Shown: positions 25,773-35,075 of the stretch, in pieces | Layout of the letters: every line of letters starts with the position of its first letter | Position numbering within the stretch: the stretch's first letter is position 1 | NCBI GenBank assembly: GCA_022827625.1 | Contig: JAJEIE010000012.1 | Coordinates: 62,001 to 126,000, forward strand | Direction of reading: 5' to 3' | Source: Candidatus Poribacteria bacterium | GTDB lineage: Bacteria; Poribacteria; WGA-4E; WGA-3G | DNA: 64,000 nt | Notes under the pieces: generated by a model | The model's database searches: none | What the model saw: only the letters and a program-made list of their open reading frames with translations | Told to the model about the DNA's origin: nothing | Translations under genes and position numbers: made by a program

Positions 25773-26672
25773 ATGAAAACTAATACAGATTATTTCTGGT
25801 TCCGACTTTTTAAAACGCGGGGCATAGGTGCTAAGACTCTCGCCTCCGTTGCTGAAATACTTGAAAAGGAAAACCTTGATCCTGAAATATTGCCACTCAA
25901 CCAAAGTGATCTCTCGGCACAATCCCCGGAATTAGCGAAAATCCTTAACGGAAAAATTCGTACAAAAGATAGGGAAAAGGTGTTTGAGGCGTACGAGGCT
26001 CTCAAAAACAACGGGGTCGATATTATCTATCCCAGACATCCCAACTTTCCGCCACAACTCCTTGAAATTTCGCCGATACTGTTTGCTAAAGGACAGCAAA
26101 AACACCTCACGTCGGATAGCGTCACGATCGTTGGGGCGCTGAATGTATCGGATCAAGGGATTCGCATCACAAGAAAACTGGCGGGTGATCTTGCAAATGT
26201 GGGCATAAATATTGTTTCTGGATATGCCGAAGGTGTTGACGCAGCGGCGCACTTAGGTGCGTTGGCAGCAGGGGGAACAACGACGCTCGTACTTTCAAAC
26301 GGCATCACGCAGCTCCGTCAGAAAAGTGCGTTTAAAAAATTCAATTGGGATCGAGATGTACTTGCTGTCTCACAATTCGATCCAGATGCCAAGCGGCACT
26401 TGTGGTATGCGTTGGCGCGAAATCAGCTTGTGTGTGGACTCTCCAAAGCGGTTGTCGTTATTGAATCTGGTCCTGAGCGAGACGCGCAGAACACAACGAG
26501 CGGGACCTTCATTACCGCAAAAACAGCTCTTGATATGAATCTGCCGCTTTTTGTTGTTGACCCAAGCTGCCTTGATAATCCGCCAGAAGGTAATGCTGCG
26601 CTGATTGCGTTAGGTGGATATAGCTTCGATCCGGTTGGTGGTGTCAAAGAGATTGTAGGACACATCTCTTAA
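25773..26672 (+). CDS. dprA: DprA/Smf-like DNA-processing protein
   Basis: A 299-residue DprA-family protein. An N-terminal helical (SAM-like) part of ~70 residues precedes the Rossmann core with SGYAEGVDAAAHLGAL, GGTTTLVLSNGI, the RNQLVCGLSKAVVVIE block and TSGTFITAKTAL. DprA loads RecA on incoming single-stranded DNA in natural transformation. The usual C-terminal winged helix is absent. A few core positions differ from the classic SGxARGID and RNRIIAGLS, so a divergent DprA-like role in defence or plasmid handling is possible. ATG start. Confidence 0.8.
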   Translation: MKTNTDYFWFRLFKTRGIGAKTLASVAEILEKENLDPEILPLNQSDLSAQSPELAKILNGKIRTKDREKVFEAYEALKNNGVDIIYPRHPNFPPQLLEISPILFAKGQQKHLTSDSVTIVGALNVSDQGIRITRKLAGDLANVGINIVSGYAEGVDAAAHLGALAAGGTTTLVLSNGITQLRQKSAFKKFNWDRDVLAVSQFDPDAKRHLWYALARNQLVCGLSKAVVVIESGPERDAQNTTSGTFITAKTALDMNLPLFVVDPSCLDNPPEGNAALIALGGYSFDPVGGVKEIVGHIS

Positions 26673-26684
26673 TAGACGGGCAAT

Positions 26685-26742
26685 GAATGGTTTCCCTACT
26701 ACAAACGGGTCTGTTCGTAGTAGTGTGATTTATCGCACGTTC
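26685..26742. repeat. GAACGTGCGATNAATC repeat with CTACTACAAACG (family C)
   Basis: On the minus strand GAACGTGCGATAAATCACACTACTACG matches 43302-43325 closely (GAACGTGCGATGAATCGCAC...). Inverted TTTCCCTACTACAAAC / GTTCGTAGTAG sequences let it fold. It sits between convergent genes and may also act as a terminator. Confidence 0.5.
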
Positions 26743-26747
26743 AGAAA

Positions 26748-27821
26748 TTAGGGGTTTTGTCTCCGTTGCATTTCGGTGTTGACGGCGCGAATGCCAGCCA
26801 CCGTTTCGTTAATCTGCTTGTTTGTCCGGTCGCGAAATCCGTATTTGCGTGCGTTGTTCCTAATGTAGGCACCACAGAGGTGGTATCCGACGCATTGCGG
26901 GATATCCCAGAGCGCGTCCATCACTTGTTGATAGTGGTCTGTATCCTGCAAGCGGTCCGCCGTTGGTGGCCAGCTTGTGTCGCCGTGGGCGCGTATATGT
27001 CCCGCCGCGTCCGCCAGCAGAACCGGTCGGTCTGCGAAGCCTGCCCAGTGCTGCATCTTCGTGGCGATATTCCCTACCGTCCCAAAACATTGAAAACTGA
27101 GCACATCAATGTAGGGCAGTGCTGCCTGGACGACTTCCTCGGGTAGTACTGCGTTTGCCTCCCATCGGTCACCGAGGATCAGATGGTTCAAATCGTAGCG
27201 GCGGATAGCGTCATGGGTGACCTTGTAGTAGCGTTTGGCAATCGCTGAGAGTTCGCGTTGTCCCGCCTCCGATTCGAGCAGGTCTGGATCAACTAACGAC
27301 CCACGCCACTCCGTGGAAGGTGAGGTATGTACCCACTGCGGACAGTCGCAATAGAAGTAGCCGATAAGCTTCGGATCGTCCCGCAAGCGTACACACTCGT
27401 CGCGGGCGACGTAATCGCACCACTCCTCGAAGTCGGCGCGCATTAGATCGGGCATACGGACTTCAACCTGCCACTGATGTGCCTCAGTGAAAGGTAGTAG
27501 GTGGCAGTAAGGCATGTCTGCCCATTGGTATTCCTCATAGGTAAAAGGTCGCGAATGACGGTGGTAGCCTTCGGTGATAATTACGACTTCTTGGGTCCAG
27601 CCGATCGTGTTAAAGCCCCAGTCTCGCAGATCATCGGCGACTGCGCGTAGCCACTGTTCATGGCTGTTGCTGAACTCGCGTTCCCACACGCCGTCTGATT
27701 CTACATACCGCAACGCAGCCGAGTCGATATGGTTCATGCCGATGGACCAGAACGGCGCGCCATCGGGTGTGATGAACCACCAACGCCCATCCCGCTTCTC
27801 AATTGTGTAAAAATCTGCCAT
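26748..27821 (-). CDS. Agarase/GH50-like TIM-barrel protein
   Basis: A 357-residue protein. The opening FYTIEKRDGRWWFITPDGAPFWSIGMNHID is the typical start of agarase/GH50-like glycosidases (x-D-P-x-G-K-P-F-x-S-x-G). DLRDWGFNTIG and YIDVLSFQCFG fit barrel strands. Where related enzymes carry the acid/base Glu in G-Y-F-x-D-N-E-x-x-W, this protein has GYFYCDCPQW, so catalysis may be lost or changed. ATG 27821 follows AAAGGA. No signal peptide. The family call is by pattern memory, and the substrate is unknown. Confidence 0.6.
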   Translation of the reverse strand: MADFYTIEKRDGRWWFITPDGAPFWSIGMNHIDSAALRYVESDGVWEREFSNSHEQWLRAVADDLRDWGFNTIGWTQEVVIITEGYHRHSRPFTYEEYQWADMPYCHLLPFTEAHQWQVEVRMPDLMRADFEEWCDYVARDECVRLRDDPKLIGYFYCDCPQWVHTSPSTEWRGSLVDPDLLESEAGQRELSAIAKRYYKVTHDAIRRYDLNHLILGDRWEANAVLPEEVVQAALPYIDVLSFQCFGTVGNIATKMQHWAGFADRPVLLADAAGHIRAHGDTSWPPTADRLQDTDHYQQVMDALWDIPQCVGYHLCGAYIRNNARKYGFRDRTNKQINETVAGIRAVNTEMQRRQNP

Positions 27822-27890
27822 TGTGACGGATATTCCTTTCAAATGGATTGTGTTCCTACAAACAGAAATTATGTAGGCACGCTTTTTAGG

Positions 27891-28835
27891 TCACCTTTTC
27901 GGCGGTTTAATCATCAGGTCTTCAACAATACGGACATACTCACTATCCGACAACTTCGGATCCAGATAAGACCGAAACCCCGGCTTCATCTCCCACTCAT
28001 ATCCATTCGACAACCTGCCTTTGCCTTCTGTAACCTCAGTGAAATAGTCTCCGAGACCTCGCACACCGTATAAGACCGCGAGTTGGTCCCAACTGGAGCG
28101 TCCTCTGTACTGACCATTGAACCGCCGATAAAACGCTTCACGTACAGGGTTTCCAGTAGCCGTCTCTGCAAGTTTCGCACCGGTATGGACAGACTCTCCA
28201 TAGTGGCTGATAACGAGTGGTGTGGGCCAATTGTGGATAACGTATCCCGACTTATCAATCTGATTGTGCCGAACCGTGTTGTAAGGATCATCAACAACCA
28301 ACGCCATTACCACGAGTTCGGTGACTTTCTGCGCAACGAGATCAGAATCGGCTTTCAGGAGATCGTAAAGGTTGTTGAGGAACCCGACGCTGATAATTGT
28401 TACGGAGTTATCGGGTTGTTCACTAAGTACCTGTCGATAAAGCTCCAAGGAACTGGGGGTTGGAGTGGTCGGGAGATTGTGTGGGAAATTAGCAAGCACA
28501 TCCAGATAGCTTGATTCGTCAGGGTCGGCGAGATCACCTTTGTAAATACCAATGGGAATATTTCCACGGTTATACCATGTATTTATCGCACAAATAGCCT
28601 TGTCAGCATTTGGATGGACTTCGTTGAAACTGACAGCGAGAATCTCCGCCTCTCCGCTATCTGCCAAGGCGTGAAGCACAGCCAGTGCGCCGACATCATC
28701 TACGTCGGTAGACATATCGGTCTCAAATATTATCTTTTTCGGACTCATATTCTCAGCCCCCTCTGCCAACAATCTGGATGGCATTATTACTATCGTAAAA
28801 AGCATCAATACTGTCACAAGATATGATATTTTCAA
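27891..28835 (-). CDS. Secreted nucleoside-hydrolase-like protein
   Basis: A 314-residue protein of the inosine-uridine nucleoside hydrolase fold. A signal peptide (LKISYLVTVLMLFTIVIMPSRLLAEG) precedes FETDMSTDVDDVGALAVL, the Asp-rich calcium and ribose site of the family, and EILAVS. I chose TTG 28835 because GGAGG lies five bases upstream and the signal peptide starts exactly there. The frame stays open further upstream only because a truncated SDR gene start is fused to it. Export suggests scavenging of extracellular nucleosides or a related glycoside; the exact substrate is unknown. Confidence 0.72.
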   Translation of the reverse strand: MKISYLVTVLMLFTIVIMPSRLLAEGAENMSPKKIIFETDMSTDVDDVGALAVLHALADSGEAEILAVSFNEVHPNADKAICAINTWYNRGNIPIGIYKGDLADPDESSYLDVLANFPHNLPTTPTPSSLELYRQVLSEQPDNSVTIISVGFLNNLYDLLKADSDLVAQKVTELVVMALVVDDPYNTVRHNQIDKSGYVIHNWPTPLVISHYGESVHTGAKLAETATGNPVREAFYRRFNGQYRGRSSWDQLAVLYGVRGLGDYFTEVTEGKGRLSNGYEWEMKPGFRSYLDPKLSDSEYVRIVEDLMIKPPKR

Positions 28836-28919
28836 GTTCTCCTCCGAACCACGCTCGACCAGAAAGCGCGTAATCGCCGTGCGAATCAGCCCTATGCCAC
28901 CAATAATCAAAACCCGCAT
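28836..28919 (-). pseudogene. Truncated start of an SDR/NAD-dependent epimerase gene
   Basis: MRVLIIGGIGLIRTAITRFLVERGSE is the first ~26 residues of an extended SDR/epimerase (usually G-G-T-G-x-I-S/G). It has its own GGAGA binding site five bases before the ATG. It breaks off exactly at the ribosome binding site of the nucleoside-hydrolase gene and stays in frame with it. This is a deletion scar; a fused product is possible but would block export. Confidence 0.6.
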
Positions 28920-29109
28920 GAATGTCTCCGATCCGTTTCTAAAGATGAAAATCCCTGTTACTATATTTGAAAAATTGAGGTATGTCAAGAACTTCTGTAA
29001 CGCGAGACTGGTGAGAAACAATTCGTGGGCAAAATCATTGAGAGGTGCTATAATGTTATTAAACTCCTCATAAACTCCAGAAATTAACGCTAATTGGGAT
29101 GAATCACAA

Positions 29110-31953
29110 ATGGAAAAATATGAAGGACACATATATCTTATCGCAGTAGCCATATCACTGCTCGTGCTGTTCAGTGGATGTGGTGTAAAATCCGTGCAAC
29201 AACCCCCGCCTGTTGAGGCTGAAATCGTTAGAGAAGCCGATTGGGAAGTGGAATTCAGGGATGTCTTCTTTTTCGATGCAGAACACGGCTGGGTCATTGG
29301 CGAGAAAGGGACAATCCTCTACACCGATGATGGTGGCAAAAATTGGAAAACGCAGAATAGTAACACCGAAGCACGCCTGAACAAGATGCAGTTCATAGAT
29401 GAAAAACGGGGGTGGGTTGTCGGAAACGAAGGCACCTTTTTACAGACGAAAAACGGCGGGAAAAAATGGGAGAAGCAGGTTGTCAGAGACGGGAGTATGA
29501 GTCTAATCAGCCTCCACTTCTTAGACGAACAACGCGGTTGGATAACTGGGGAAGGGGGTGCCCTCTATTATACTGCAGACGGCGGAGCATCGTGGGACTT
29601 CCGTCCCAGCGGTGTCGGTGAAGCACTCCTCGATATCCATTTTGTTAGCGAAAACGAAGGTTGGTTGATCGCACAACTCGGTACAACATTGCACACGACA
29701 GACGGCGGCAGAACATGGGATTATAAATCGGTAGGCCCTCAGGACGGTTTGCTTAATATACAATTCGATGCCGACCAGAAAACGGGCTGGGCTGTCGGAA
29801 TTGCGTCTACTGTGCTCTCAACGACAGACGGCGGAAAAACGTGGATCCGTGGGGAACCCGGTATCGAAAGCTCCCACGCCATCTATGATCTCTGCTTTAC
29901 AGATACGAAACAAGGATGGTTGGTATCACAAGTTGGAGGCGTGATACACACACAAGACGGTGGAAAAACATGGGCGGTTCAAGAGACAGGGACGCGTAGC
30001 GATCTGATGGCTGTGCATTCGCCTGACGCGAAACATATCTGGGCGGTTGGCAGCTACGGAACGATGCTCCACTCTACTGATGGCGGAAAAACGTGGACGA
30101 TCGACGCCGAAAGCAACGCCGAACCTTTAGGAGGCGTGGCGATGACAGGAGGTGGACGCGGCTGGGCTGTTGGACGGCGCGGCGCAATCTTCCGCACTGA
30201 GAATGAAGGACGCTCTTGGGAACAACAGGATAGCGGTCTCTCTGTCGGCTTGAATAAAGTCACTGCTGTGAGTGAAGAAGAGGCGTGGGCAATCGGCGAT
30301 TCTGGCTATATTCTGCATACCAAAGATGGAGAGACCTGGGAAGTTCAAAAAGGATACGACTGGATCGGGCTACACGATGTGCAGTTTTTGAATAGTGAAC
30401 GTGGCTGGGCTGTTGGGGATATGGGCGGTATTTTTTATACCAACAACGGCGGCGAAAATTGGATTGAGCAACGCGGCTATATCTTTGAACTCTTAAAAGG
30501 ACTCTGCTTTGTCTCACCGAGTGAGGGCTGGGCTATCGGTTGGCCCGGCAAAATCCTCCATACCATTGATAGCGGGAAAACATGGGAACACCAAGACAGT
30601 GGGACATTTAACGAACTCTACTCGGTTTATTTCATAGACGCTGAACTCGGTTGGATATCCGGACAGTACGGACTCATCCTTCACACCAACAACGGCGGGG
30701 AAACATGGGAAACCCAATATACCCGCACGCAAGCAAATCTGAACAAAATCTTCTTCGCCTCCCCCACCGTAGGTATAGCCGTTGGTGACGAAGGAACGCT
30801 GCTACTCACACAAGACGCTGGTAAGAGGTGGACACGAGAAGACAGCGGAACAGATAAAAACCTTAAGGACATCAGTGTCACGGAGGATAAAATATTCGCC
30901 GTTGGTGAAGACGGTATCGCTGTCGCCTATACGATTCCTTCCATAGCAAAATATACGCCACGCAAGCGATTCTTTGATACAACCGAGGCGGAGCTGCCGA
31001 AGAAGAACGCTGGATGGGACATTTTACGCAACGACGGTCCGTTCCGAATCGTCGGCGGGGAGGAAGGCGTGAAATCAGCGGATATTTCCTTTATCAACCC
31101 AATCGAAGGGTGGGCAGTCGGTAATTCCGGTACGATGCTCCGTACCTTAGACGGGGGCAACACTTGGAAGCGCATCGAACCACCTATAGAGACACCTCTC
31201 ATTGCTGTCCACTTTGTTTCGTCAGAGATCGGTTGGTTGCTCACCCAAGACGCGAGTTTCTTATCCACAACCGATGGTGGCAAAACATGGCAGGTCTTGA
31301 ACGAAACAACAAAACCAGTGATCCGTGCCTACGACGACGCGCGTCGTCCTATAGAAGAACCGTGTGAACTTTATACAGCCCATTTCCAAGGTTTCGGTGA
31401 AGGGTGGGCTGCCGGTAAAGAAGGCGTTGTTCTCCATAATAAAGACGGCGATACAGTCTGGAGACATCAGGAAAACGAAACCTCAGCATCCTACCGCGAC
31501 ATCCAGATGGTGGAAACGCATTATGGGTGGGCTGTCGGGTCGTGGGGCAAGGTACTCTGGACAAACGACCAAGGTGAGACATGGCACCTGCAGACGACCA
31601 ACACAGGCTATGACCTCTACGGTGTGTCTTTCTTAAATCGCGTAGAGGGATGGACGGTTGGGAGAGACGGCATCGTCCTTCGCACGGCAGACGGTGGACT
31701 GGGGTGGTCGGCAGTCAACACGGGGATAAGCACACACCTGTATGATGTCTTTTTCATCAACAAAATGGAAGGTTGGATTGTTGGTGAAGGCGGGCTAATT
31801 CTACATACCAAGGATCGTGGTGCAACGTGGGAAATTGAAGTGTCTGGCACCAACGAAGATTTGTATCATATCGACTACGTTGAGGGGTTTGGTATCGTTG
31901 TGTTGGGTGGGCACGGGACTATTATGAAGCGAAAATTAAGTACTGAATCTTAG
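29110..31953 (+). CDS. Large YCF48/BNR-repeat lipoprotein
   Basis: A 947-residue exported protein. ISLLVLFSGCG is a lipoprotein signal. The rest is about 20 copies of a YCF48/BNR-like blade: G-W-(A/V)-V-G-x-x-G-(T/x)-(I/L)-L-x-T-x-D-G-G-x-T-W. YCF48-type propellers act in photosystem II assembly in cyanobacteria; elsewhere they are general exported propellers with unknown partners. A break in the periodicity around residues 600-640 divides two propeller groups. It is followed after 22 bases by a TolB-like propeller gene with a good binding site, probably an operon. Confidence 0.85.
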   Translation: MEKYEGHIYLIAVAISLLVLFSGCGVKSVQQPPPVEAEIVREADWEVEFRDVFFFDAEHGWVIGEKGTILYTDDGGKNWKTQNSNTEARLNKMQFIDEKRGWVVGNEGTFLQTKNGGKKWEKQVVRDGSMSLISLHFLDEQRGWITGEGGALYYTADGGASWDFRPSGVGEALLDIHFVSENEGWLIAQLGTTLHTTDGGRTWDYKSVGPQDGLLNIQFDADQKTGWAVGIASTVLSTTDGGKTWIRGEPGIESSHAIYDLCFTDTKQGWLVSQVGGVIHTQDGGKTWAVQETGTRSDLMAVHSPDAKHIWAVGSYGTMLHSTDGGKTWTIDAESNAEPLGGVAMTGGGRGWAVGRRGAIFRTENEGRSWEQQDSGLSVGLNKVTAVSEEEAWAIGDSGYILHTKDGETWEVQKGYDWIGLHDVQFLNSERGWAVGDMGGIFYTNNGGENWIEQRGYIFELLKGLCFVSPSEGWAIGWPGKILHTIDSGKTWEHQDSGTFNELYSVYFIDAELGWISGQYGLILHTNNGGETWETQYTRTQANLNKIFFASPTVGIAVGDEGTLLLTQDAGKRWTREDSGTDKNLKDISVTEDKIFAVGEDGIAVAYTIPSIAKYTPRKRFFDTTEAELPKKNAGWDILRNDGPFRIVGGEEGVKSADISFINPIEGWAVGNSGTMLRTLDGGNTWKRIEPPIETPLIAVHFVSSEIGWLLTQDASFLSTTDGGKTWQVLNETTKPVIRAYDDARRPIEEPCELYTAHFQGFGEGWAAGKEGVVLHNKDGDTVWRHQENETSASYRDIQMVETHYGWAVGSWGKVLWTNDQGETWHLQTTNTGYDLYGVSFLNRVEGWTVGRDGIVLRTADGGLGWSAVNTGISTHLYDVFFINKMEGWIVGEGGLILHTKDRGATWEIEVSGTNEDLYHIDYVEGFGIVVLGGHGTIMKRKLSTES

Positions 31954-31975
31954 CTTAGATCAGGAGAAGTTTTTG

Positions 31976-32929
31976 ATGAGACGAACATTATTTCTGTTGG
32001 CGTTACTGCTTAAGAGCAGCCTATTGGTAACGAACGTTTGGGGCATCGGCAGGGTTTCCTTCACCTCTGATAGGACAGGAAACCTTGACATCTACATCAT
32101 AGATATAGATGGTAAGAATCTCGTCAACTTAACCAATCACCCGGCGGACGACTTTTCGCCAACATGGTCTCCGGACGGTGGTGCTTTCGCCTATGTCTCA
32201 AACAGGGACGGGAATCCAGAGATTTATGTAATGGATATGAATACGAAGGCATCTCGGAGACTGACAAACCATCGCGCCACCGATGTGAGTCCGGCATGGT
32301 CTCCAGATGGCGAATGGATTGCGTTTGCCTCTAACCAAGCCCGCGATCATGCCGCCGACACTGACATCTACATAATGGACGTGAACGGTAAGAAGGTCCA
32401 GAGACTCACCAATAAAGGCGGACACAATTCAACGCCAGCCTGGTCCCCGGATAGCGAGTGGATCGCGTTTCGTTCCACGCAGGACGGCATCGGCGGTATC
32501 CATGTTATGAACGCTGATGGTGAAAAACAACGCGCACTCACACAGGTTTCTGCGACGAGCCCTACTTGGGCTTCCAACGGAAAACAAATTTACTTTTCCA
32601 GCGAGAGGCTTGGTGGTGTGAAGATGCCAACACTGTTTGCTGTAGATATTGATGGGGAAAACCCTCGAAAATTGACGGACGCTGGAGAAACTTGCGAAGA
32701 ACCTGATGGATCGCCTGACGGTCAGTGGATCGCGTATGTATCCGTTCAAGACGAGAATAAAGACATCTATCTCATCCGTGCGGCGGGTGGTGGCCTCCGA
32801 AAATTGACAGAAGATCTGGGACTGGAATTTTCTCCGGCATGGGTGCCATCGGCGTTTAGTGTTTCACCGAGTGCTAACACACAGATGGTGCTTTGGGGAA
32901 TCCTTAAGCAAACAACGCGCAAAAAATGA
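31976..32929 (+). CDS. TolB-like PD40 beta-propeller, secreted, with W-G-x-L-K tail
   Basis: A 317-residue protein with a signal peptide (LFLLALLLKSSLLVTNVWG) and four to five PD40 repeats: (D/E)IYIMD-NG, LTNH, SP-WSPDG-WIAF-S. PD40 propellers occur in TolB and in periplasmic protein-binding proteins. It lacks the TolB N-terminal domain. The last residues, SVSPSANTQMVLWGILKQ, resemble the shared tail seen in three other secreted proteins here. I chose ATG 31976 after AGGAG rather than the TTG one codon earlier. Confidence 0.8.
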   Translation: MRRTLFLLALLLKSSLLVTNVWGIGRVSFTSDRTGNLDIYIIDIDGKNLVNLTNHPADDFSPTWSPDGGAFAYVSNRDGNPEIYVMDMNTKASRRLTNHRATDVSPAWSPDGEWIAFASNQARDHAADTDIYIMDVNGKKVQRLTNKGGHNSTPAWSPDSEWIAFRSTQDGIGGIHVMNADGEKQRALTQVSATSPTWASNGKQIYFSSERLGGVKMPTLFAVDIDGENPRKLTDAGETCEEPDGSPDGQWIAYVSVQDENKDIYLIRAAGGGLRKLTEDLGLEFSPAWVPSAFSVSPSANTQMVLWGILKQTTRKK

Positions 32930-33071
32930 AAAGAAAACAACGCTCTTCGCCTTTTTTTCTTGCCTCCCAACCCGATGCTTGCTATGATAGGTGTAAACAA
33001 GCCCCCCTTCTTGGCAAACAATATAACGCAAAGACAAATTTTGCCCATGTAGTCAAAATTTGGAGGCAAAC

Positions 33072-34199
33072 ATGAGCAACTATCGTATAGCAATCATCGG
33101 CTTGGGCGGCATGGGTGGCGCTCATGCCGAAGCAGTGCAGTTAGAAGAGAACTGCGAACTCGTCGCCGGGGCGGAAATCAACCCAGAACGGGCAAAAGCA
33201 TGGGGCAAACGGTTCGGGGTCGAAGCCATCTACGACGACTACGAAAAGATGCTCGACGCACAACAACCCGACATCGTTATCGTCCCGACGCAAGCACCGA
33301 TGCACCATCCACCAACAATAGCGGCAGCACAGCGCGGTGTTCACGTCTTCTGTGAAAAACCGACTGCCTTAAACCTGATTGAAGCCGACGAAATGGTCGA
33401 AGCCTGCGACCGACACAACGTCAAGTTCGCTATTAACCACATCAAACGCGCCAGTCCATATAACCGGCACGTCCTTTCGTTGATTGAAAAAGGCGAAATC
33501 GGTGACGTCGTCCTGCTAAAGGCAACGGACAAAGGCGGACGCAAGGTAGGCAATTCGCTCATGGAGATGGGGACGCATCTTTACGACTGGTTGCGTCTCT
33601 TTGCTGGTGATGCCGAGTGGACACACGCACACCTCGTGCAGATGGACGGTCGTGAGTCAACTGTTGATGACATCAAACATACCCAAGAGGTTCACGCATT
33701 CGACCGCGACGCGGGACTTGTGCTTGGTGAACGCGGACACGCCTCCTTCCGTTTCAAGAACGGCATCCACGCCGATGTACAGTTCCTTGCGCAGCCCGAA
33801 ACTAACGATAATGCTTACGGTATCGACATTATCGGGACTGAAGGCAGAATCGCTGTCCGAGAGAGCGTCGGCACCACGATGTTCATCCACAAAGGACAAC
33901 ACAAGACCCCCGCAGAGGCGTGGGAGCCGGTGCATCTATCTGCCGAAGACCTTGACGCACAAGGCAACCCACGAGATAAAGCGTCCATACGGCTGTTATT
34001 GCAACGTCTCATGTTGCGCGACTTTATTGAAGCCATTGAAGAAAACCGGGATCCCTTCGCGAGCGGCAGAGACGGGCGCGATTGCCTTGAAATGATTCAT
34101 GCGACATGGGAATCGCATCGCCAGGGGAGACGGATACCTATGCCACTTACGCCACGTGAACACCCGCTTGAACGGTGGCAACAAGAAGAGGATAGATAA
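33072..34199 (+). CDS. Gfo/Idh/MocA-family NAD(P)-dependent oxidoreductase
   Basis: A 375-residue oxidoreductase. The Rossmann motif IAIIGLGGMGGAHAEA opens the protein, EKPTALN is the family's conserved active-site block, and INHIKRASPYN follows. Members oxidise sugars or inositols with NAD(P). ATG 33072 has GGAGG seven bases upstream. It is not tightly linked to neighbours. The substrate is unknown. A palindromic repeat follows the stop. Confidence 0.87.
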   Translation: MSNYRIAIIGLGGMGGAHAEAVQLEENCELVAGAEINPERAKAWGKRFGVEAIYDDYEKMLDAQQPDIVIVPTQAPMHHPPTIAAAQRGVHVFCEKPTALNLIEADEMVEACDRHNVKFAINHIKRASPYNRHVLSLIEKGEIGDVVLLKATDKGGRKVGNSLMEMGTHLYDWLRLFAGDAEWTHAHLVQMDGRESTVDDIKHTQEVHAFDRDAGLVLGERGHASFRFKNGIHADVQFLAQPETNDNAYGIDIIGTEGRIAVRESVGTTMFIHKGQHKTPAEAWEPVHLSAEDLDAQGNPRDKASIRLLLQRLMLRDFIEAIEENRDPFASGRDGRDCLEMIHATWESHRQGRRIPMPLTPREHPLERWQQEEDR

Positions 34200-34207
34200 A
34201 AAAAATA

Positions 34208-34254
34208 GGCGAGGTTAGGAGGGAAACACCCCAGCAAAAACACCTCGCCAGCGG
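34208..34254. repeat. GGCGAGGTT ... CCTCGCC palindromic repeat (family A copy 1)
   Basis: GGCGAGGTT at 34208 pairs with ACCTCGCC ending at 34249; the copy has a longer loop than others at 52949, 54447, 55625, 61040 and 63277. It lies right after a stop codon, where it may stabilise or end the transcript. Confidence 0.65.
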
Positions 34255-34336
34255 AGATAGAGTAGTTTTATTTCCATTGCTTATCGAAACATCCATTTAT
34301 TTTTAGGCTTCACCAGAAATAAAACAGGAGCGACTT

Positions 34337-35017
34337 ATGCAACGTTTGGATATTCTTCACCCGTCAATTGACGATTACTTACTCGGCATTATTCCTGATC
34401 GCGACGAAGTCCTCACGGAGATGGAAGCACACGCACGGGCAAATCGCTTTCCCATTGTGGGACCGCTTGTCGGACGGGTCTTGCATCAACTCGTATTGAT
34501 AACCAATCCGACCCGAATTTTCGAGATGGGCTCAGGTTTTGGTTATTCGGCGTATTGGATGGCGAAGGCATTGCAGAAACCGGAAGCCGCTATTATCTGT
34601 ACCGATGGATCGCAGGAGAATGCCGATCGTGCTGCAGGGTATCTTGCGCGCGGTGGTATCGCTGACCGTATCGACTATCGCGTCGGTAATGCGCTTGAGA
34701 TCATTGACGAAACTGAAGGCGAGTTTGACATCATCTATAACGACATCGACAAAGACGGGTATCCGGAAGCGTTTCAGAAGGCGATTCCACGGCTTAAGAG
34801 TGGTGGGTTGTTCATTACGGATAACATGATTTGGGGTGGACGCGTCGTCACGCAGGAAACCGGTGATGCCCCAGAAGAACTCAACGAACAGGAGCAGTGG
34901 TTTCACGCTGCCACGATCGGCGTGAGAGAAGTAACACGGCTGCTTTACAGTTCGCCTGATGTATTCACAACGATTATTCCGCTCCGCGACGGTGTCTCGG
35001 TCGCGGTGAAACGGTAA
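34337..35017 (+). CDS. Class I SAM-dependent O-methyltransferase
   Basis: A 226-residue member of the catechol/caffeoyl-CoA O-methyltransferase family. Motif I is FEMGSGFGYSAYW, then CTDGSQENAD, and the metal-site NDIDKDGYPEA. The C-terminal DNMIWGGRVV is typical. It methylates hydroxyls on small aromatics or similar compounds with Mg2+. Start ATG 34337 with GGAG nearby upstream (AGGAGCGACTT). Position between unrelated genes gives no clue to the substrate. Confidence 0.85.
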   Translation: MQRLDILHPSIDDYLLGIIPDRDEVLTEMEAHARANRFPIVGPLVGRVLHQLVLITNPTRIFEMGSGFGYSAYWMAKALQKPEAAIICTDGSQENADRAAGYLARGGIADRIDYRVGNALEIIDETEGEFDIIYNDIDKDGYPEAFQKAIPRLKSGGLFITDNMIWGGRVVTQETGDAPEELNEQEQWFHAATIGVREVTRLLYSSPDVFTTIIPLRDGVSVAVKR

Positions 35018-35075
35018 TCATAAAGCAGAAGCACCTTTGTCGTTTACGGCGAAGGTTATCAATAGGAGGTTTACA

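Noticed and set aside
28839-29297. Single 468-residue protein covering the SDR start and nucleoside hydrolase
   Set aside because: The signal peptide and GGAGG-TTG show a start at 28835; the upstream residues belong to another family.
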